The translations under genes and the position numbers were made by a program. Of a stretch of 48,487 nucleotides of DNA, positions 25,450-34,828 are shown one piece after another; the first letter of the stretch is position 1; the number at the start of each line of letters is the position of its first letter. The stretch covers positions 1 through 48,487 of the forward strand of contig CAJUAO010000021.1 in NCBI GenBank assembly GCA_910584685.1, in the 5' to 3' direction. This stretch comes from an uncultured Lachnospiraceae bacterium. Its GTDB lineage: Bacteria; Bacillota; Clostridia; Lachnospirales; Lachnospiraceae. The notes below the pieces were generated by a model. It saw nothing but the letters and a program-made list of their open reading frames with translations. It was not told the origin of the DNA and ran no database searches.

Positions 25450-25574
25450 ATTATATGGAAACATATCTACTACGAAAATATGTGTCAGGTTGTAACCTCG
25501 GATTAGATAACGCAAATTGAGTTAGTGGATTAGATGTCAGGGATTTTGAAGTGATTTTTAAAAGAGGAAAAAAG

Positions 25575-25604
25575 TTGACAACAAATCCGGCAACTCGATA
25601 CTAA
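25575..25604 (+). promoter_or_regulatory. Candidate promoter of the DUF4238 gene
   Basis: A perfect TTGACA (25575-25580) is followed, after 18 bases, by TACTAA (25599-25604). The DUF4238 start lies about 50 bases downstream. Confidence 0.45.
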
Positions 25605-25653
25605 TAGCATTTTCGGGCAGTGGAATAGATAACATTGAATGGAGTTGAGAAGC

Positions 25654-26790
25654 ATGCCGACAAAAAAACAACATTTTGTTCCCCGTGTTTATTTGAAAGC
25701 ATGGGAAACTCAGGTTGAAACACTTAAAGAACCTGACAAAAAATTCAAAGGTATATATGTAATAAAAGATGGAAAAAAGGGTGAGGGTGCCAATAGAAAT
25801 TCAGTACTATGGATGCCACATTTATATACAATTAATTTTAAGTATTTGTTTATCTGTAATTCGTGTTCAAAAGTCAAGTCGCAGTTTGTAGATATGATTT
25901 TTGATTTACTTAAAAAAAGTTATAAGCAACCAGTGTATGGGAAAATAGGATATAGCACCATCAAAACTAAAAAGAGCATTCAGAAACATCTCTATGAGAT
26001 AGATGATTGGGAATTTTATTATGAGGATGGCAATATTGCTAAGAAAGCAGCTATTCTTAGTCAGATAGATGCATTAAATTCATATGTTTTGGAGGATGCC
26101 TTCGATGACTATCTTGAAAAAAACTGGGAAAATATTTTAAACAGCTTTGTAGATAGTGTTCATAATGGAACGCCTGTAGCTATCGGAAGGAGCGAAAGGA
26201 TAATATCTGAAGATATAGCAAAAAGTATGTTGGCTTCTTTTTTTATCCTACTTTGTCGAAATCCTAAATTTGATGCAATGGGGATTTACACACAAATAAA
26301 AGACAATATTCTATATCCTGTGTTCGATTCGATGTGCAAGGAAGATGAAGAATCAGAAAAACATGATATCGAAAACAATGAGGGGAAAGAATATGCAGAC
26401 GAATTAATGACAGGAATATGGTATTCAGAGCTGTACAAGATGTTCTTTAAAAATTCTGGTGGTTTTTACCATAATGTAGTTAACTTGGCGCTAAAAGGAT
26501 GTCAGATGATTCTTTTTGAGGCCTATGAAAATGCTGGTACATTTATTACTTCTGATAACCCTGCATTTGAGCATAGGTCTACTGTGGTTGAAAAAAATAA
26601 CAGTACGGGGCTTGTTTTTCCTATTTCCCCTAAATATTTAATTTTTATTGCCAAAGGAAATGAAGGAATTAATGTTGTTGACCACCGATTTGCCAACACT
26701 GATACAATTAAGAAATTTAATAGAATGATTTATGAGCACAAGACAGAACTAATAGTCTCTATGTCCAATAATCTAAATGATGTTATTTGA
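25654..26790 (+). CDS. DUF4238 domain-containing protein
   Basis: The N terminus MPTKKQHFVPRVYLKAW is the signature of DUF4238 (KKQHFVPRxYLK), and the C-terminal part contains the companion motif FITSDNPAFEH followed by LVFPISPKYLIFIA. The function of this family is not established; members occur sporadically, often in variable genome regions. I chose the ATG at 25654 since family proteins start there; an in-frame ATG at 25639 adds five residues but lacks a ribosome site. Codon use and base composition look more AT-rich than the rlmD side. Confidence 0.82.
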   Translation: MPTKKQHFVPRVYLKAWETQVETLKEPDKKFKGIYVIKDGKKGEGANRNSVLWMPHLYTINFKYLFICNSCSKVKSQFVDMIFDLLKKSYKQPVYGKIGYSTIKTKKSIQKHLYEIDDWEFYYEDGNIAKKAAILSQIDALNSYVLEDAFDDYLEKNWENILNSFVDSVHNGTPVAIGRSERIISEDIAKSMLASFFILLCRNPKFDAMGIYTQIKDNILYPVFDSMCKEDEESEKHDIENNEGKEYADELMTGIWYSELYKMFFKNSGGFYHNVVNLALKGCQMILFEAYENAGTFITSDNPAFEHRSTVVEKNNSTGLVFPISPKYLIFIAKGNEGINVVDHRFANTDTIKKFNRMIYEHKTELIVSMSNNLNDVI

Positions 26791-26838
26791 TTCGCGAAAT
26801 TTACAAAGTCTATTACAGAAAACAATAGGAGGTATTTT

Positions 26839-27099
26839 ATGGCGATAGCACAAGATGCATTTTTCATTCCTGATGATATAGCAACAGGATTAGCAACAGG
26901 CCTTTATCGAAGAATTGGTAGTGTTGTAAGATATGCAACAGGGCCAAATAAAGGCCAGATTGTAAAGCACTTAAATCCGATTGATTTAAAGGCTGCTGAG
27001 CAGGCACAAGGCCTAGGGGCTAAAGCGTTACAGTTTGTAAAGCAGCATAAGAAAGGTACAATTATAGTTGCTGCAGAAGATGATGGCCACGTTGTATGA
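26839..27099 (+). CDS. 86-residue ORF, probably the 5' part of a truncated gene
   Basis: A clean AGGAGG site precedes MAIAQDAFFIPDDIATGLA, so the start is genuine. The sequence runs GLYRRIGSVVRYATGPNKG, then LGAKALQFVKQHKKGTIIVA, which looks like the beginning of a longer protein about to enter a hydrophobic segment. Instead, the reading frame enters DNA that in another frame encodes RhuM, and it stops after AEDDGHVV. I infer that a rearrangement at about 27065-27085 removed the rest. Function unknown. Confidence 0.6.
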   Translation: MAIAQDAFFIPDDIATGLATGLYRRIGSVVRYATGPNKGQIVKHLNPIDLKAAEQAQGLGAKALQFVKQHKKGTIIVAAEDDGHVV

Positions 27100-27847
27100 T
27101 GTAGGAACAAATACAATCAATTATCATATTAAAAAGATATTCGAGGATAGTGAGCTACAGGAGGATTCAGTTATTCGAAAATTTCGAATAACTGCCGCTG
27201 ATGGAAAAAGCTACAGCACAAATCATTATTCTTTGGAAATGATTATTGCAGTTGGTTTTAAAGTTAATTCTGAGCGAGCAGTACAGTTCCGTAAGTGGGT
27301 AAATCAGATTGCCAAGGACTACACCATCAAAGGCTGGGTCATGGATGATGAACGCTTGAAGAATGGCGGTTCAATACTTACAACAGAATACTTCGACCGT
27401 TTGCTTGAGCAGATTAGAGAAAGAGACAGGCAGTATTGCCCTGCTTTGGACGAATTGAGCAACTACATTAACAATCATTTATTTATGAAATTTTGCAGTC
27501 AAATCAAGGAAAAATATCATTGCAGTGAAAAGATAGAGTTCAGTTCGTGCAGTTGGGAATATGGCTGGAATGTTAAATTTAAAAAGTCTGGTAAAAATCT
27601 ATGTACGGTATATCCCCGTGAGGGGTTTTTTACAGTTCTTGTTGTAATCGGACCAAAAGAAAAGGACTCCGCAGAGCGCATTTTACCCAAATTAACTCCC
27701 AAGCTTAGAGAGATTTACAACCAAACCGAAGCCGGAAATGGTCAGAAATGGCTTATGATTGATTTAGAGGACAGAGATAAAATGTTTGATGATACAATGC
27801 GTCTGATAGAAATCCGCAGGGGAGCAGCGTCCGGCAGTAAGGAATAA
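27080..27847 (+). CDS. Chimeric ORF: RhuM-type fragment fused to DUF3788
   Basis: Residues 1 to about 113 (ATLYDVGTNTINYHIKKIF, ADGKSYSTNHYSLEMIIAVG, TTEYFDRLLEQIRE) match the DNA-binding-like domain of RhuM/virulence proteins, but the family's first ~25-30 residues are missing. From about residue 115 (RQYCPALDELSNYINNHL) to the end (SCSWEYGWNVKFKKSGKNLC, GFFTVLVVIG, KWLMIDLED) it matches DUF3788. No ribosome site precedes the start, which lies inside the previous ORF in another frame. It is probably a rearrangement product; expression by translational coupling is possible. Confidence 0.65.
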   Translation: MMATLYDVGTNTINYHIKKIFEDSELQEDSVIRKFRITAADGKSYSTNHYSLEMIIAVGFKVNSERAVQFRKWVNQIAKDYTIKGWVMDDERLKNGGSILTTEYFDRLLEQIRERDRQYCPALDELSNYINNHLFMKFCSQIKEKYHCSEKIEFSSCSWEYGWNVKFKKSGKNLCTVYPREGFFTVLVVIGPKEKDSAERILPKLTPKLREIYNQTEAGNGQKWLMIDLEDRDKMFDDTMRLIEIRRGAASGSKE

Positions 27848-27925
27848 AATATTATGAAATTATATTGAAGAAATCAATCTGTGCCTAAAACGCAAAAATC
27901 GAATTCTTTTTACAAAGAGTAAAAT

Positions 27926-28957
27926 TCATGTGGTAGTATCTCTTCTGACCAGAATAGGAGTAATCACCTTATGAATTATTTCAGCCTGAGGCGCAGGCTT
28001 TCTCTTTTTTCTTTCATTCATTTGAGAAACAAGCAATTTCATTGCCTCATATGCTATTTTGTCAATCTGCTGTCCGATTGTGGTGATTGGAACGATTGCT
28101 TCCGAGGCAATGGGCGAATCGTCGAAGCCTACGATACGATAGTCATCTGGCAGACAGCCGTATTCACGCATGAGAAGATTGAGAAAAATGTTGGCATGGG
28201 TATCATTTGACATAAATATTCCTTTTCTCATATTGGGATATTTTTCACTGATAGTCGAAAAAATACCGCTGATACGCTGTTGAGTTTCTTTATAGCTGTT
28301 CCCAAGGTCTGTAAGAAACAGCTCATGTTTGATATTGTACTGTTCACATATGTCAGAAAAACCTTTGATTCGGCCATAGGAAGGGATTGCAGGCGGCACG
28401 TCTGAATTTATATGAATCAGAATATCGCAGCCGTTTTTTACTAAAAGACTGGTAGCCTGTACGGCTCCCATATAGTTGTCGGTATTAATGCTGTTCACAT
28501 ATTTATCTTCCCGCTCTATCGTCACAACAGGAATGTTGTAGGATGCCAGATCCTTAGAGGAAATCGTGTGACTTAACACAATTAGTCCTTCTATTTTGTA
28601 TGCCAGTAATTCCTGAAGATACTTTCGTTCTGCTTCCTCAGAGCTTGTACCTGTAAAAACAAGGAATTTATAACCAAATGTCTCATAAGTGGATAATATC
28701 TGATTTAACATTTCGGAGTAATAGTGCAAAAACAGATTGGGAAGCAAAATTCCAACAAATTCGCTTTTACCGTTTGCAAGAACCTTAGCAAGCTTGTTTT
28801 CCTGATAATCTAAATCAATCAAGGCCTGTGCAATGATTTCCTGATTTTTTAAGGTGAGTGAATCAGGATTGTTAAAATATCTGGATATGGTTGTTTTTGA
28901 AAAGTTAGTATATTTTGCAATATCATCAAAGGTTACCTTCTTTTTTTTATCTTCCAT
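27926..28957 (-). CDS. LacI-family transcriptional repressor of the sucrose operon
   Basis: The N-terminal LacI helix-turn-helix (VTFDDIAKYTNFSKTTISRYF, about residues 7-27) and hinge helix (NKLAKVLANGKS) are followed by a periplasmic-binding-protein-like sensor domain (GILLPNL, IVGFDDSPIASEAIVPITTIGQ). The start at 28957 has GGAGG eight bases upstream; 343 residues is normal. It is divergent from the sucrose ABC operon, and GGTTAC-type palindromes lie between, so it probably represses that operon and perhaps itself. The effector is likely sucrose, sucrose-6-phosphate or fructose (inference). Confidence 0.92.
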   Translation of the reverse strand: MEDKKKKVTFDDIAKYTNFSKTTISRYFNNPDSLTLKNQEIIAQALIDLDYQENKLAKVLANGKSEFVGILLPNLFLHYYSEMLNQILSTYETFGYKFLVFTGTSSEEAERKYLQELLAYKIEGLIVLSHTISSKDLASYNIPVVTIEREDKYVNSINTDNYMGAVQATSLLVKNGCDILIHINSDVPPAIPSYGRIKGFSDICEQYNIKHELFLTDLGNSYKETQQRISGIFSTISEKYPNMRKGIFMSNDTHANIFLNLLMREYGCLPDDYRIVGFDDSPIASEAIVPITTIGQQIDKIAYEAMKLLVSQMNERKKRKPAPQAEIIHKVITPILVRRDTTT

Positions 28958-29055
28958 AACAAATGCCTCCAATATAATAAAAGTAGTTCTTATAAGCCGC
29001 GTTAAGCGCATTAAGTATATCAGAAAAAAGTAAGAAATTCAATTATAAAATAACT

Positions 29056-29067
29056 GGTTACGTAACC
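29056..29067. promoter_or_regulatory. LacI-type operator O1
   Basis: GGTTACGTAACC is a perfect 12-base palindrome 24 bases upstream of the operon's -35 box, between the divergent repressor gene and the operon. Confidence 0.7.
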
Positions 29068-29090
29068 GATTATTTATTTTTTAAAAAGTA

Positions 29091-29119
29091 TTGACAAATA
29101 ATATAAAAGAAGATATGAT
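29091..29119 (+). promoter_or_regulatory. Sigma-A promoter of the sucrose ABC operon
   Basis: A perfect TTGACA (29091-29096) and TATGAT (29114-29119) are separated by 17 bases. The operator O2 begins 18 bases after the -10 box, where a bound repressor would block initiation. Confidence 0.8.
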
Positions 29120-29132
29120 ATAAATTATAAAT

Positions 29133-29155
29133 TAACCGGTTACTTTACCGGTTAC
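29133..29155. promoter_or_regulatory. LacI-type operator O2
   Basis: TAACCGGTTAC and TACCGGTTAC occur in tandem, giving an imperfect GGTTAC...TTTACC palindrome (29138-29149) matching O1, and two overlapping ACCGGT cores. Position just downstream of the promoter fits repression. Confidence 0.7.
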
Positions 29156-29203
29156 AAAACTTGAAAAACAATATTATAAAATTTGCCAGAAAGGAGAATC
29201 GGA

Positions 29204-30529
29204 ATGAAAAAACGAATAACGGCTGTTCTGACGGTGGCATTGCTTGTTGTAAGCATAAGCGGATGCGGGAACAGAACGCCAAAACCCGGAAGTATTTCCG
29301 GATATGACGAGGGAGAACAGTATCTATCTATATGGGTTCATTCTATAGAGGATACGGAAGAGGGCAGATGCTACAGGGAATCTGTGGAGGCATTCAATGA
29401 CGCATATAATGGACAGTATTTTGCGGACATAGAATTTATTCCAAGAAACGACAGCGGCGGAGGATATTCAGATAAGATTAACGCATCTGTGATGTCAGGT
29501 GAGCTTCCTGATGTGCTTACCGTAGATGGTCCTAATATTGCGGCGTATGCAGAAAACGGAATTATACAGCCTCTGGCTGAATTGTCAGAGGATGAGAAAG
29601 GAGCGTATCTTGAATCTATTATTGAGCAGGGAACATATAATGACAGATTGTATGCGTTAGGCGCAATGGAGTCCAGCGTGGGACTGTATTATAATAAAAA
29701 GCTTTTGAAAGAAGCCGGAATCGAGATACCGGATGCTGAGCATCCATGGACGCAGACAGAGTTTTTGCAGGTTTTAGAAAAGCTAAAGCCGATAATGGAG
29801 GAAAAAAATGGATATGCGCTTGATATGACATTTCCGGTAGGAGAAGCGACTATTTATTACTATGCTCCGTTTTTTTGGTCCAACGGAGGAGATTTTGCAG
29901 ACGAGACTGGTCTGTCGGTGGATGGAATATTTAATTCTGAACAGAATGTAAAGACCGTGTTTTATTTTAAAACTTTATTGCAAAACGGATATATGTCGAA
30001 GGTTCCGATTGAGCATTTGTTTGAAAGCGGAAGAGCTGCATTTAAAATTGATGGCGCGTGGGAGGTCAATACCCTTTACACAAGCTATCCGGATATATCC
30101 TTTGGCGTTGCTCCCTATGTGGTAGGAGAACAGTGGAGTGGAGAGCGCTATACGCCTACAGGCTCATGGGCTTTTGCAGCTTCATCAAAGACAAAGGATA
30201 TTGATGGAGCAACAGAGCTTGTAAAATGGATGAGCGGTGTTGACAGTGGAAAGCGATTATGGGAAAAGGCAAAATCATTTCCGTCTACCTACGAAGCTTT
30301 TGAATCGATTGACGTATTTCAAACAGATGAAAACTATAAAGCATTATATTATCAATTAAGTACATATGGTCATCCAAGACCAAAAACCCCTGCATATCCA
30401 CAGGTGAGCGCATCATTTCAGCAGGTGCTGGAGAACTCTGTTTTAAGCGGTTATGAGCCGCAGGAACAACTGGATAAATCTGTAGAAAGGATTAACGCAA
30501 AGCTGAAGCGTTATACAATAGAGCGATGA
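29204..30529 (+). CDS. Sugar ABC transporter substrate-binding lipoprotein
   Basis: A signal peptide with lipobox (VVSISGC, Cys about residue 20) anchors this MalE-type (family 1) binding protein outside the membrane. Motifs include LPDVLTVDGPNIAAYAENG, SVGLYYNKKLLKEAGIE, GRAAFKIDGAWEV and PTGSWAFAASSKTKD. The ATG at 29204 follows AAGGAG; an upstream TTG is unlikely. It heads the operon and overlaps the first permease gene by four bases. The sugar is likely sucrose or short fructosides, judged by the GH32 and fructokinase genes in the operon. Confidence 0.93.
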   Translation: MKKRITAVLTVALLVVSISGCGNRTPKPGSISGYDEGEQYLSIWVHSIEDTEEGRCYRESVEAFNDAYNGQYFADIEFIPRNDSGGGYSDKINASVMSGELPDVLTVDGPNIAAYAENGIIQPLAELSEDEKGAYLESIIEQGTYNDRLYALGAMESSVGLYYNKKLLKEAGIEIPDAEHPWTQTEFLQVLEKLKPIMEEKNGYALDMTFPVGEATIYYYAPFFWSNGGDFADETGLSVDGIFNSEQNVKTVFYFKTLLQNGYMSKVPIEHLFESGRAAFKIDGAWEVNTLYTSYPDISFGVAPYVVGEQWSGERYTPTGSWAFAASSKTKDIDGATELVKWMSGVDSGKRLWEKAKSFPSTYEAFESIDVFQTDENYKALYYQLSTYGHPRPKTPAYPQVSASFQQVLENSVLSGYEPQEQLDKSVERINAKLKRYTIER

Positions 30530-31428
30530 AAAAGAAAAGAGAATCCATTATGGGAATGGCCTTTTTCGGCCCGGCACTGGTTCTGCTGACATTATTTCTT
30601 TTTTTACCAATGATATTGACATTAATATTCAGTTTTACAGACTTTTTTGCCTTAAATCCAAGCCTGACACATTTTGTCGGATTAGATAACTACTTTCAGG
30701 TTTTGAAGGATGATGATTTCCGCCAGGCATTTGCAAATACTTTGAAGTTTGTAATTATCATTGTTCCGCTGCAGAGTCTTGGGGCATTGGGGCTTGCCAT
30801 GCTGATTAATAAGGTGACCTATTGCAAAACATATTTTAAGGTGGCGTTTTTTATACCAGTTGTCATGTCGCTTGCAGTTGTGTCGGCGCTTTGGATGCAG
30901 ATTTATAGTCCTGAGGGAATCCTGAATTCCATTCTTGCAAATTTTGGAATTAGCGCGCAGCCGTTTATTAACAGTTCTGAACAGGCGCTTCCTTCTATTG
31001 CCATTATGAGCGCATGGCAGGGTATGGGATACCAAATGCTGATTTTCTTAGGGGGATTGCAGCAGATAAATCCGGCTCTTTATGAGGCCGCTGAAATGGA
31101 CCACGCAAGCGGATGGCAGAAATTTAAGGATATAACGCTGCCGGAGCTAAAGCCTTTATGTATTTTTGTACTGATAACAATTACAATTGGCGCATTTCGT
31201 ATGCTGGTCCAGCCAATGGTTATGACAGGAGGCGGACCATCCCACTCAACTTACACAATGGTTTACGACATTTATGAAACAGGTACGGTAAATTGGGAAA
31301 TAGGATTAGCGTCCACAATGGCGATTGTATTTGCATTCTTTGTCATGATACTTACAGTAATACAGACTATTGTGACAAAAGATAAGGAGGAAAAAAAGCA
31401 TGTTAACAAAAAAGCAAAAACGAATTAA
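30526..31428 (+). CDS. Sugar ABC transporter permease, MalF type
   Basis: A 300-residue permease with about six membrane helices. The EAA loop that docks on the ATPase is EAAEMDHASGWQKFKDITLP. The start codon overlaps the stop of the binding-protein gene (ATGA). The last 29 bases overlap the start of the second permease, so the two subunits are translationally coupled. Confidence 0.94.
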   Translation: MKKKRESIMGMAFFGPALVLLTLFLFLPMILTLIFSFTDFFALNPSLTHFVGLDNYFQVLKDDDFRQAFANTLKFVIIIVPLQSLGALGLAMLINKVTYCKTYFKVAFFIPVVMSLAVVSALWMQIYSPEGILNSILANFGISAQPFINSSEQALPSIAIMSAWQGMGYQMLIFLGGLQQINPALYEAAEMDHASGWQKFKDITLPELKPLCIFVLITITIGAFRMLVQPMVMTGGGPSHSTYTMVYDIYETGTVNWEIGLASTMAIVFAFFVMILTVIQTIVTKDKEEKKHVNKKAKTN

Positions 31429-32251
31429 CATTATCCTTGTTGCAGTTATGATTATTATGTCACTGTTTTTCCTTTTTCCGGTAATATGGATGCTTGCCAA
31501 CTCGTTTAAGACAGACGGGGCGATTACAAGCGATATGAATTCTTTGGCGGCATTTGTACCTCCGGCGTTAGACGGAAAATTTTTTGATAATTATATTACC
31601 ATTCTGACGAATACAAATTTTATCCGATATATGGTAAACACATTGTTTTATGCGGCAGTACTGATTGTGCTGGGAATAATAGTAAATGGTCTGGCAGGAT
31701 ATGCGCTGGCAAAGATTAAATTTCCGTTTAAGGAGCGCTGGCTGCTGATTATTATGCTCCTTATGATTGTTCCTATGGAAACAATTATCACTATTCACTT
31801 TCTGTTCATTGCGAAAATGGGACTGTTGAACAATATTATAGGTTATGTTCTTCCTATGATTGTTAATCCGTTTAACATTTTCTTATTCCGGCAAGTATTT
31901 GTGAGTCTTCCGGATGATGTATATGAGGCGGCACAGTTGGATTATTGCAGTCCTGTTAAATATTTCTTTACAATGGTGCTTCCAATGTCAAAGAGCGTTG
32001 TTGCAACAGTTAGCGTATTTACGTTTTTAAATGTATGGAATGATTACTTGTGGCCGTCACTGGTATTTACTTCCAGCGACCTTTTAACTGCACAGATTGG
32101 TCTGAATGCTATCACGTCAAATGAAAATACTACAATGGGTGAGACTTTAACAGTCATTACATTAGTTACAATACCGGTTATTATTATTTATGCATTGTTT
32201 TCAAAACAGATTGTGGAGGGCGTTGTTTCCACAGGTTCAAAGGAGGGTTAA
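31400..32251 (+). CDS. Sugar ABC transporter permease, MalG type
   Basis: A 283-residue permease with six predicted membrane helices; the EAA loop reads EAAQLDYCSPVKYFFTMVLP. A GGAGG site within the end of the preceding gene serves this start. It forms the transmembrane pore with the MalF-type subunit. The ATPase gene starts four bases after its stop. Confidence 0.94.
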   Translation: MLTKKQKRINIILVAVMIIMSLFFLFPVIWMLANSFKTDGAITSDMNSLAAFVPPALDGKFFDNYITILTNTNFIRYMVNTLFYAAVLIVLGIIVNGLAGYALAKIKFPFKERWLLIIMLLMIVPMETIITIHFLFIAKMGLLNNIIGYVLPMIVNPFNIFLFRQVFVSLPDDVYEAAQLDYCSPVKYFFTMVLPMSKSVVATVSVFTFLNVWNDYLWPSLVFTSSDLLTAQIGLNAITSNENTTMGETLTVITLVTIPVIIIYALFSKQIVEGVVSTGSKEG

Positions 32252-32254
32252 GCT

Positions 32255-33352
32255 ATGAGCTTTATTGAATTAAAAAATGTATGTAAGCAGTATCCCAATA
32301 CAGATAAAAAAGCGGTAACAGATTTTAATCTGGAGATAAACGAGAAGGAATTTATTGCTTTTGTAGGACCGTCAGGCTGCGGCAAATCTACAACGCTTCG
32401 AATGATTGCAGGCTTTGAAGAGATTTCTGGCGGCGATTTATTTATTGACGGAAAAAGAATGAATGAAATTGCCCCAAGAGATAGAGGAATCTCTATGGTA
32501 TTTCAAAATTATGCGTTATATCCCCATATGACAGTGGAAAAAAATATTGGATATGGTCTTAAGAATATGAAGGTGCCTGAGGCGGAGATTAAGAAAAAGG
32601 TAGATTGGGCTGTTAATATTTTAGGGCTGGAAGAATTTCGTAAGCGCAAGCCTAAGAATTTATCAGGAGGACAAAGACAGAGAGTTGCCTTAGGCAGGGC
32701 GATTGTAAAGAATCAAAAGGTTTTTTTAATGGATGAGCCCTTGTCTAATCTGGATGCAAAGCTTAGAGTCAGCATGAGAAATGAGATTAGCAAGCTTCAT
32801 CGCAGTCTTGGCAGTACAACTATTTATGTCACCCATGACCAGGTGGAAGCCATGACAATGGCTGACCGGATTGTTATCATGAAGGACGGTGTAGTGCAGC
32901 AGGTTGGAAAACCAATAGAATTGTATGAGCATCCTGTAAATAAATTTGTTGCAGGATTTATCGGCTCGCCGCAAATGAATTTCTTTAATATTACAATTAA
33001 TGGCTGCCAGCTTGTATTTTCTGATGGCAACAGAATGAATATAACAGAAGAAGCGGCAGATAAATTGAAAAAGCATGGTAATAAAATGATACTGGGAATC
33101 AGAGGCGAGGATATTAAGTTTGACCCTCAGAATATTGATATTTATAAGGATAACAGGATGAGCGCTGTTGTAGACAATACAGAAATCATGGGAAATGAAA
33201 ATAATTTGTATTTTGAATTCGGTAATGCTACAATGGTAGCCAGAGTTTCAAAATATGAATTGTGCAAGGTTGGGGATGAAGTAGAATTTGTATTTGTTCC
33301 CCACAGAATGCATTTCTTTGATTGTGAGACAGAGGAAGCAATTATATTGTAG
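32255..33352 (+). CDS. Sugar ABC transporter ATP-binding protein (MsmK/UgpC type)
   Basis: Walker A GPSGCGKST, signature LSGGQRQRVALGRA, Walker B VFLMDEPLSNLD and the switch His in YVTHDQVEAMTMADR are intact. The C-terminal third (about 240-365) is the OB-type regulatory domain of MalK/UgpC-like ATPases. Having a dedicated ATPase inside the operon contrasts with Gram-positive sugar systems that share one MsmK. GGAGGG precedes the ATG. Confidence 0.95.
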   Translation: MSFIELKNVCKQYPNTDKKAVTDFNLEINEKEFIAFVGPSGCGKSTTLRMIAGFEEISGGDLFIDGKRMNEIAPRDRGISMVFQNYALYPHMTVEKNIGYGLKNMKVPEAEIKKKVDWAVNILGLEEFRKRKPKNLSGGQRQRVALGRAIVKNQKVFLMDEPLSNLDAKLRVSMRNEISKLHRSLGSTTIYVTHDQVEAMTMADRIVIMKDGVVQQVGKPIELYEHPVNKFVAGFIGSPQMNFFNITINGCQLVFSDGNRMNITEEAADKLKKHGNKMILGIRGEDIKFDPQNIDIYKDNRMSAVVDNTEIMGNENNLYFEFGNATMVARVSKYELCKVGDEVEFVFVPHRMHFFDCETEEAIIL

Positions 33353-33361
33353 GAGGATTAT

Positions 33362-34816
33362 ATGGATAAAATAGAAAATGCAAATACATATATTGATGAG
33401 AATCGCATACCGAGAGAGGAACTGCCGGTATTCCATGTTGCGCCGCCTTGCGGCTGGATGAATGACCCAAACGGCTTTTCTGCTTATCAGGGAAAGATAC
33501 ATTTGTTTTACCAGTTTCATCCATACAGTCAGGTCTGGGGACCAATGCACTGGGGACATTATGAAACGGAGGATTTTATAAAATGGACAGAATTGCCTGT
33601 TGCGCTTGCTCCTGACCAAAGCTATGATGAAGCCGGATGCTTTTCCGGCTCCGGAATTGAGACAGAGAAAGGTCATCTTCTGGTTTATACAGGGGTTATG
33701 GAAAAAGAAATAAACAATAAGAAGGTTGCGTATCAGAAGCAGTGCCTTGCACTGGGTGACGGAAAAACGTATGAAAAGTTAGAACAAAATCCCGTAATAA
33801 CTGGGAATATGCTGCCGGAACATTTTAGCAGAGAGAATTTCAGGGACCCGAAGATTTGGAAGGAGGAAGACGGATACTATATGGCAGTGGGGAATAAAAC
33901 GGATAAAGGCGTTCCCCAGGTTGTGTTATTTCATTCTGAAGACGCCATAAAATGGCATTATGTATCTGTTTTGGCAAGTGACAGGGATGGAATTCTCGGA
34001 ACAATGTGGGAGTGCCCGGATTTCTTTTGCTTAGACGGCGAGTATGTGCTGATTACATCACCGCAGGATTTATGTGCGGATAAGGAGTTTCACAATGGAA
34101 ATAATTCTGTGTATTATATGGGAAAATATAATAAGAAGCAGCATGTATTTCATTATGAAAATGTGTATTCCCTGGATGACGGTCTGGATTTCTATGCGCC
34201 ACAGACTATGCTTGCGCCGGATGGAAGACGCATAATGATTGGCTGGATGCAGTCATGGGATTCTAATATACGTCCTTCAGGCCAGAAGTGGTCTTGTATG
34301 ATGACACTGCCAAGAGAATTACGAATTGAACAGGGAAAAATATTACAGAATCCCGTTAGGGAAATTGAAAAGTATTACAGAAATGCCGTCTGCTATACGA
34401 ATAAGGAAATAAGCGGGAATTGTCAGATAGAAGGTATTTGCGGACGGGTCCTTGATATGACAGTAGAAATTGTTAGTGGAGATTTTCGTGAGTTTACAAT
34501 TTCTTTGGCGCGGAATGAGCGATACCATACAGATTTTACCATATTAAAACATAGTAATATGATAGAAATTGACCGTACCTGTTCAGGAATGGTCCGCGAT
34601 GCAATTTCTATCAGAAAAGCAAGGATAAAAACGCCTGCGGAAAAATTAAAGCTGAGATTAATATTAGATAAATATTCTGCCGAATTATTCTTAAACGACG
34701 GACAGCAGGCGTTCAGTTGTACCTTTTACACCCCGGCAGAGGCTGAAGAAATCAGCTTTGGGTGTGACGGTAAGGCTGTTGTCAATATTCAGAAATATGA
34801 AATTGCAGTTGATTAA
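33362..34816 (+). CDS. scrB: Glycoside hydrolase family 32, sucrose(-6-phosphate) hydrolase
   Basis: Cytoplasmic beta-fructosidase that splits sucrose or short fructosides; there is no signal peptide. The nucleophile is Asp35 in GWMNDPNG, the transition-state Asp162 lies in NFRDPKIW, and the acid/base Glu217 in WECPDFF. The five-bladed propeller is followed by a beta-sandwich (about 350-484). Since uptake is by an ABC system rather than a PTS, the substrate is probably unphosphorylated sucrose, so the scr name is by homology only. AGGAGG precedes the start. Confidence 0.94.
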   Translation: MDKIENANTYIDENRIPREELPVFHVAPPCGWMNDPNGFSAYQGKIHLFYQFHPYSQVWGPMHWGHYETEDFIKWTELPVALAPDQSYDEAGCFSGSGIETEKGHLLVYTGVMEKEINNKKVAYQKQCLALGDGKTYEKLEQNPVITGNMLPEHFSRENFRDPKIWKEEDGYYMAVGNKTDKGVPQVVLFHSEDAIKWHYVSVLASDRDGILGTMWECPDFFCLDGEYVLITSPQDLCADKEFHNGNNSVYYMGKYNKKQHVFHYENVYSLDDGLDFYAPQTMLAPDGRRIMIGWMQSWDSNIRPSGQKWSCMMTLPRELRIEQGKILQNPVREIEKYYRNAVCYTNKEISGNCQIEGICGRVLDMTVEIVSGDFREFTISLARNERYHTDFTILKHSNMIEIDRTCSGMVRDAISIRKARIKTPAEKLKLRLILDKYSAELFLNDGQQAFSCTFYTPAEAEEISFGCDGKAVVNIQKYEIAVD

Positions 34817-34828
34817 GGAGGCGGTTGT

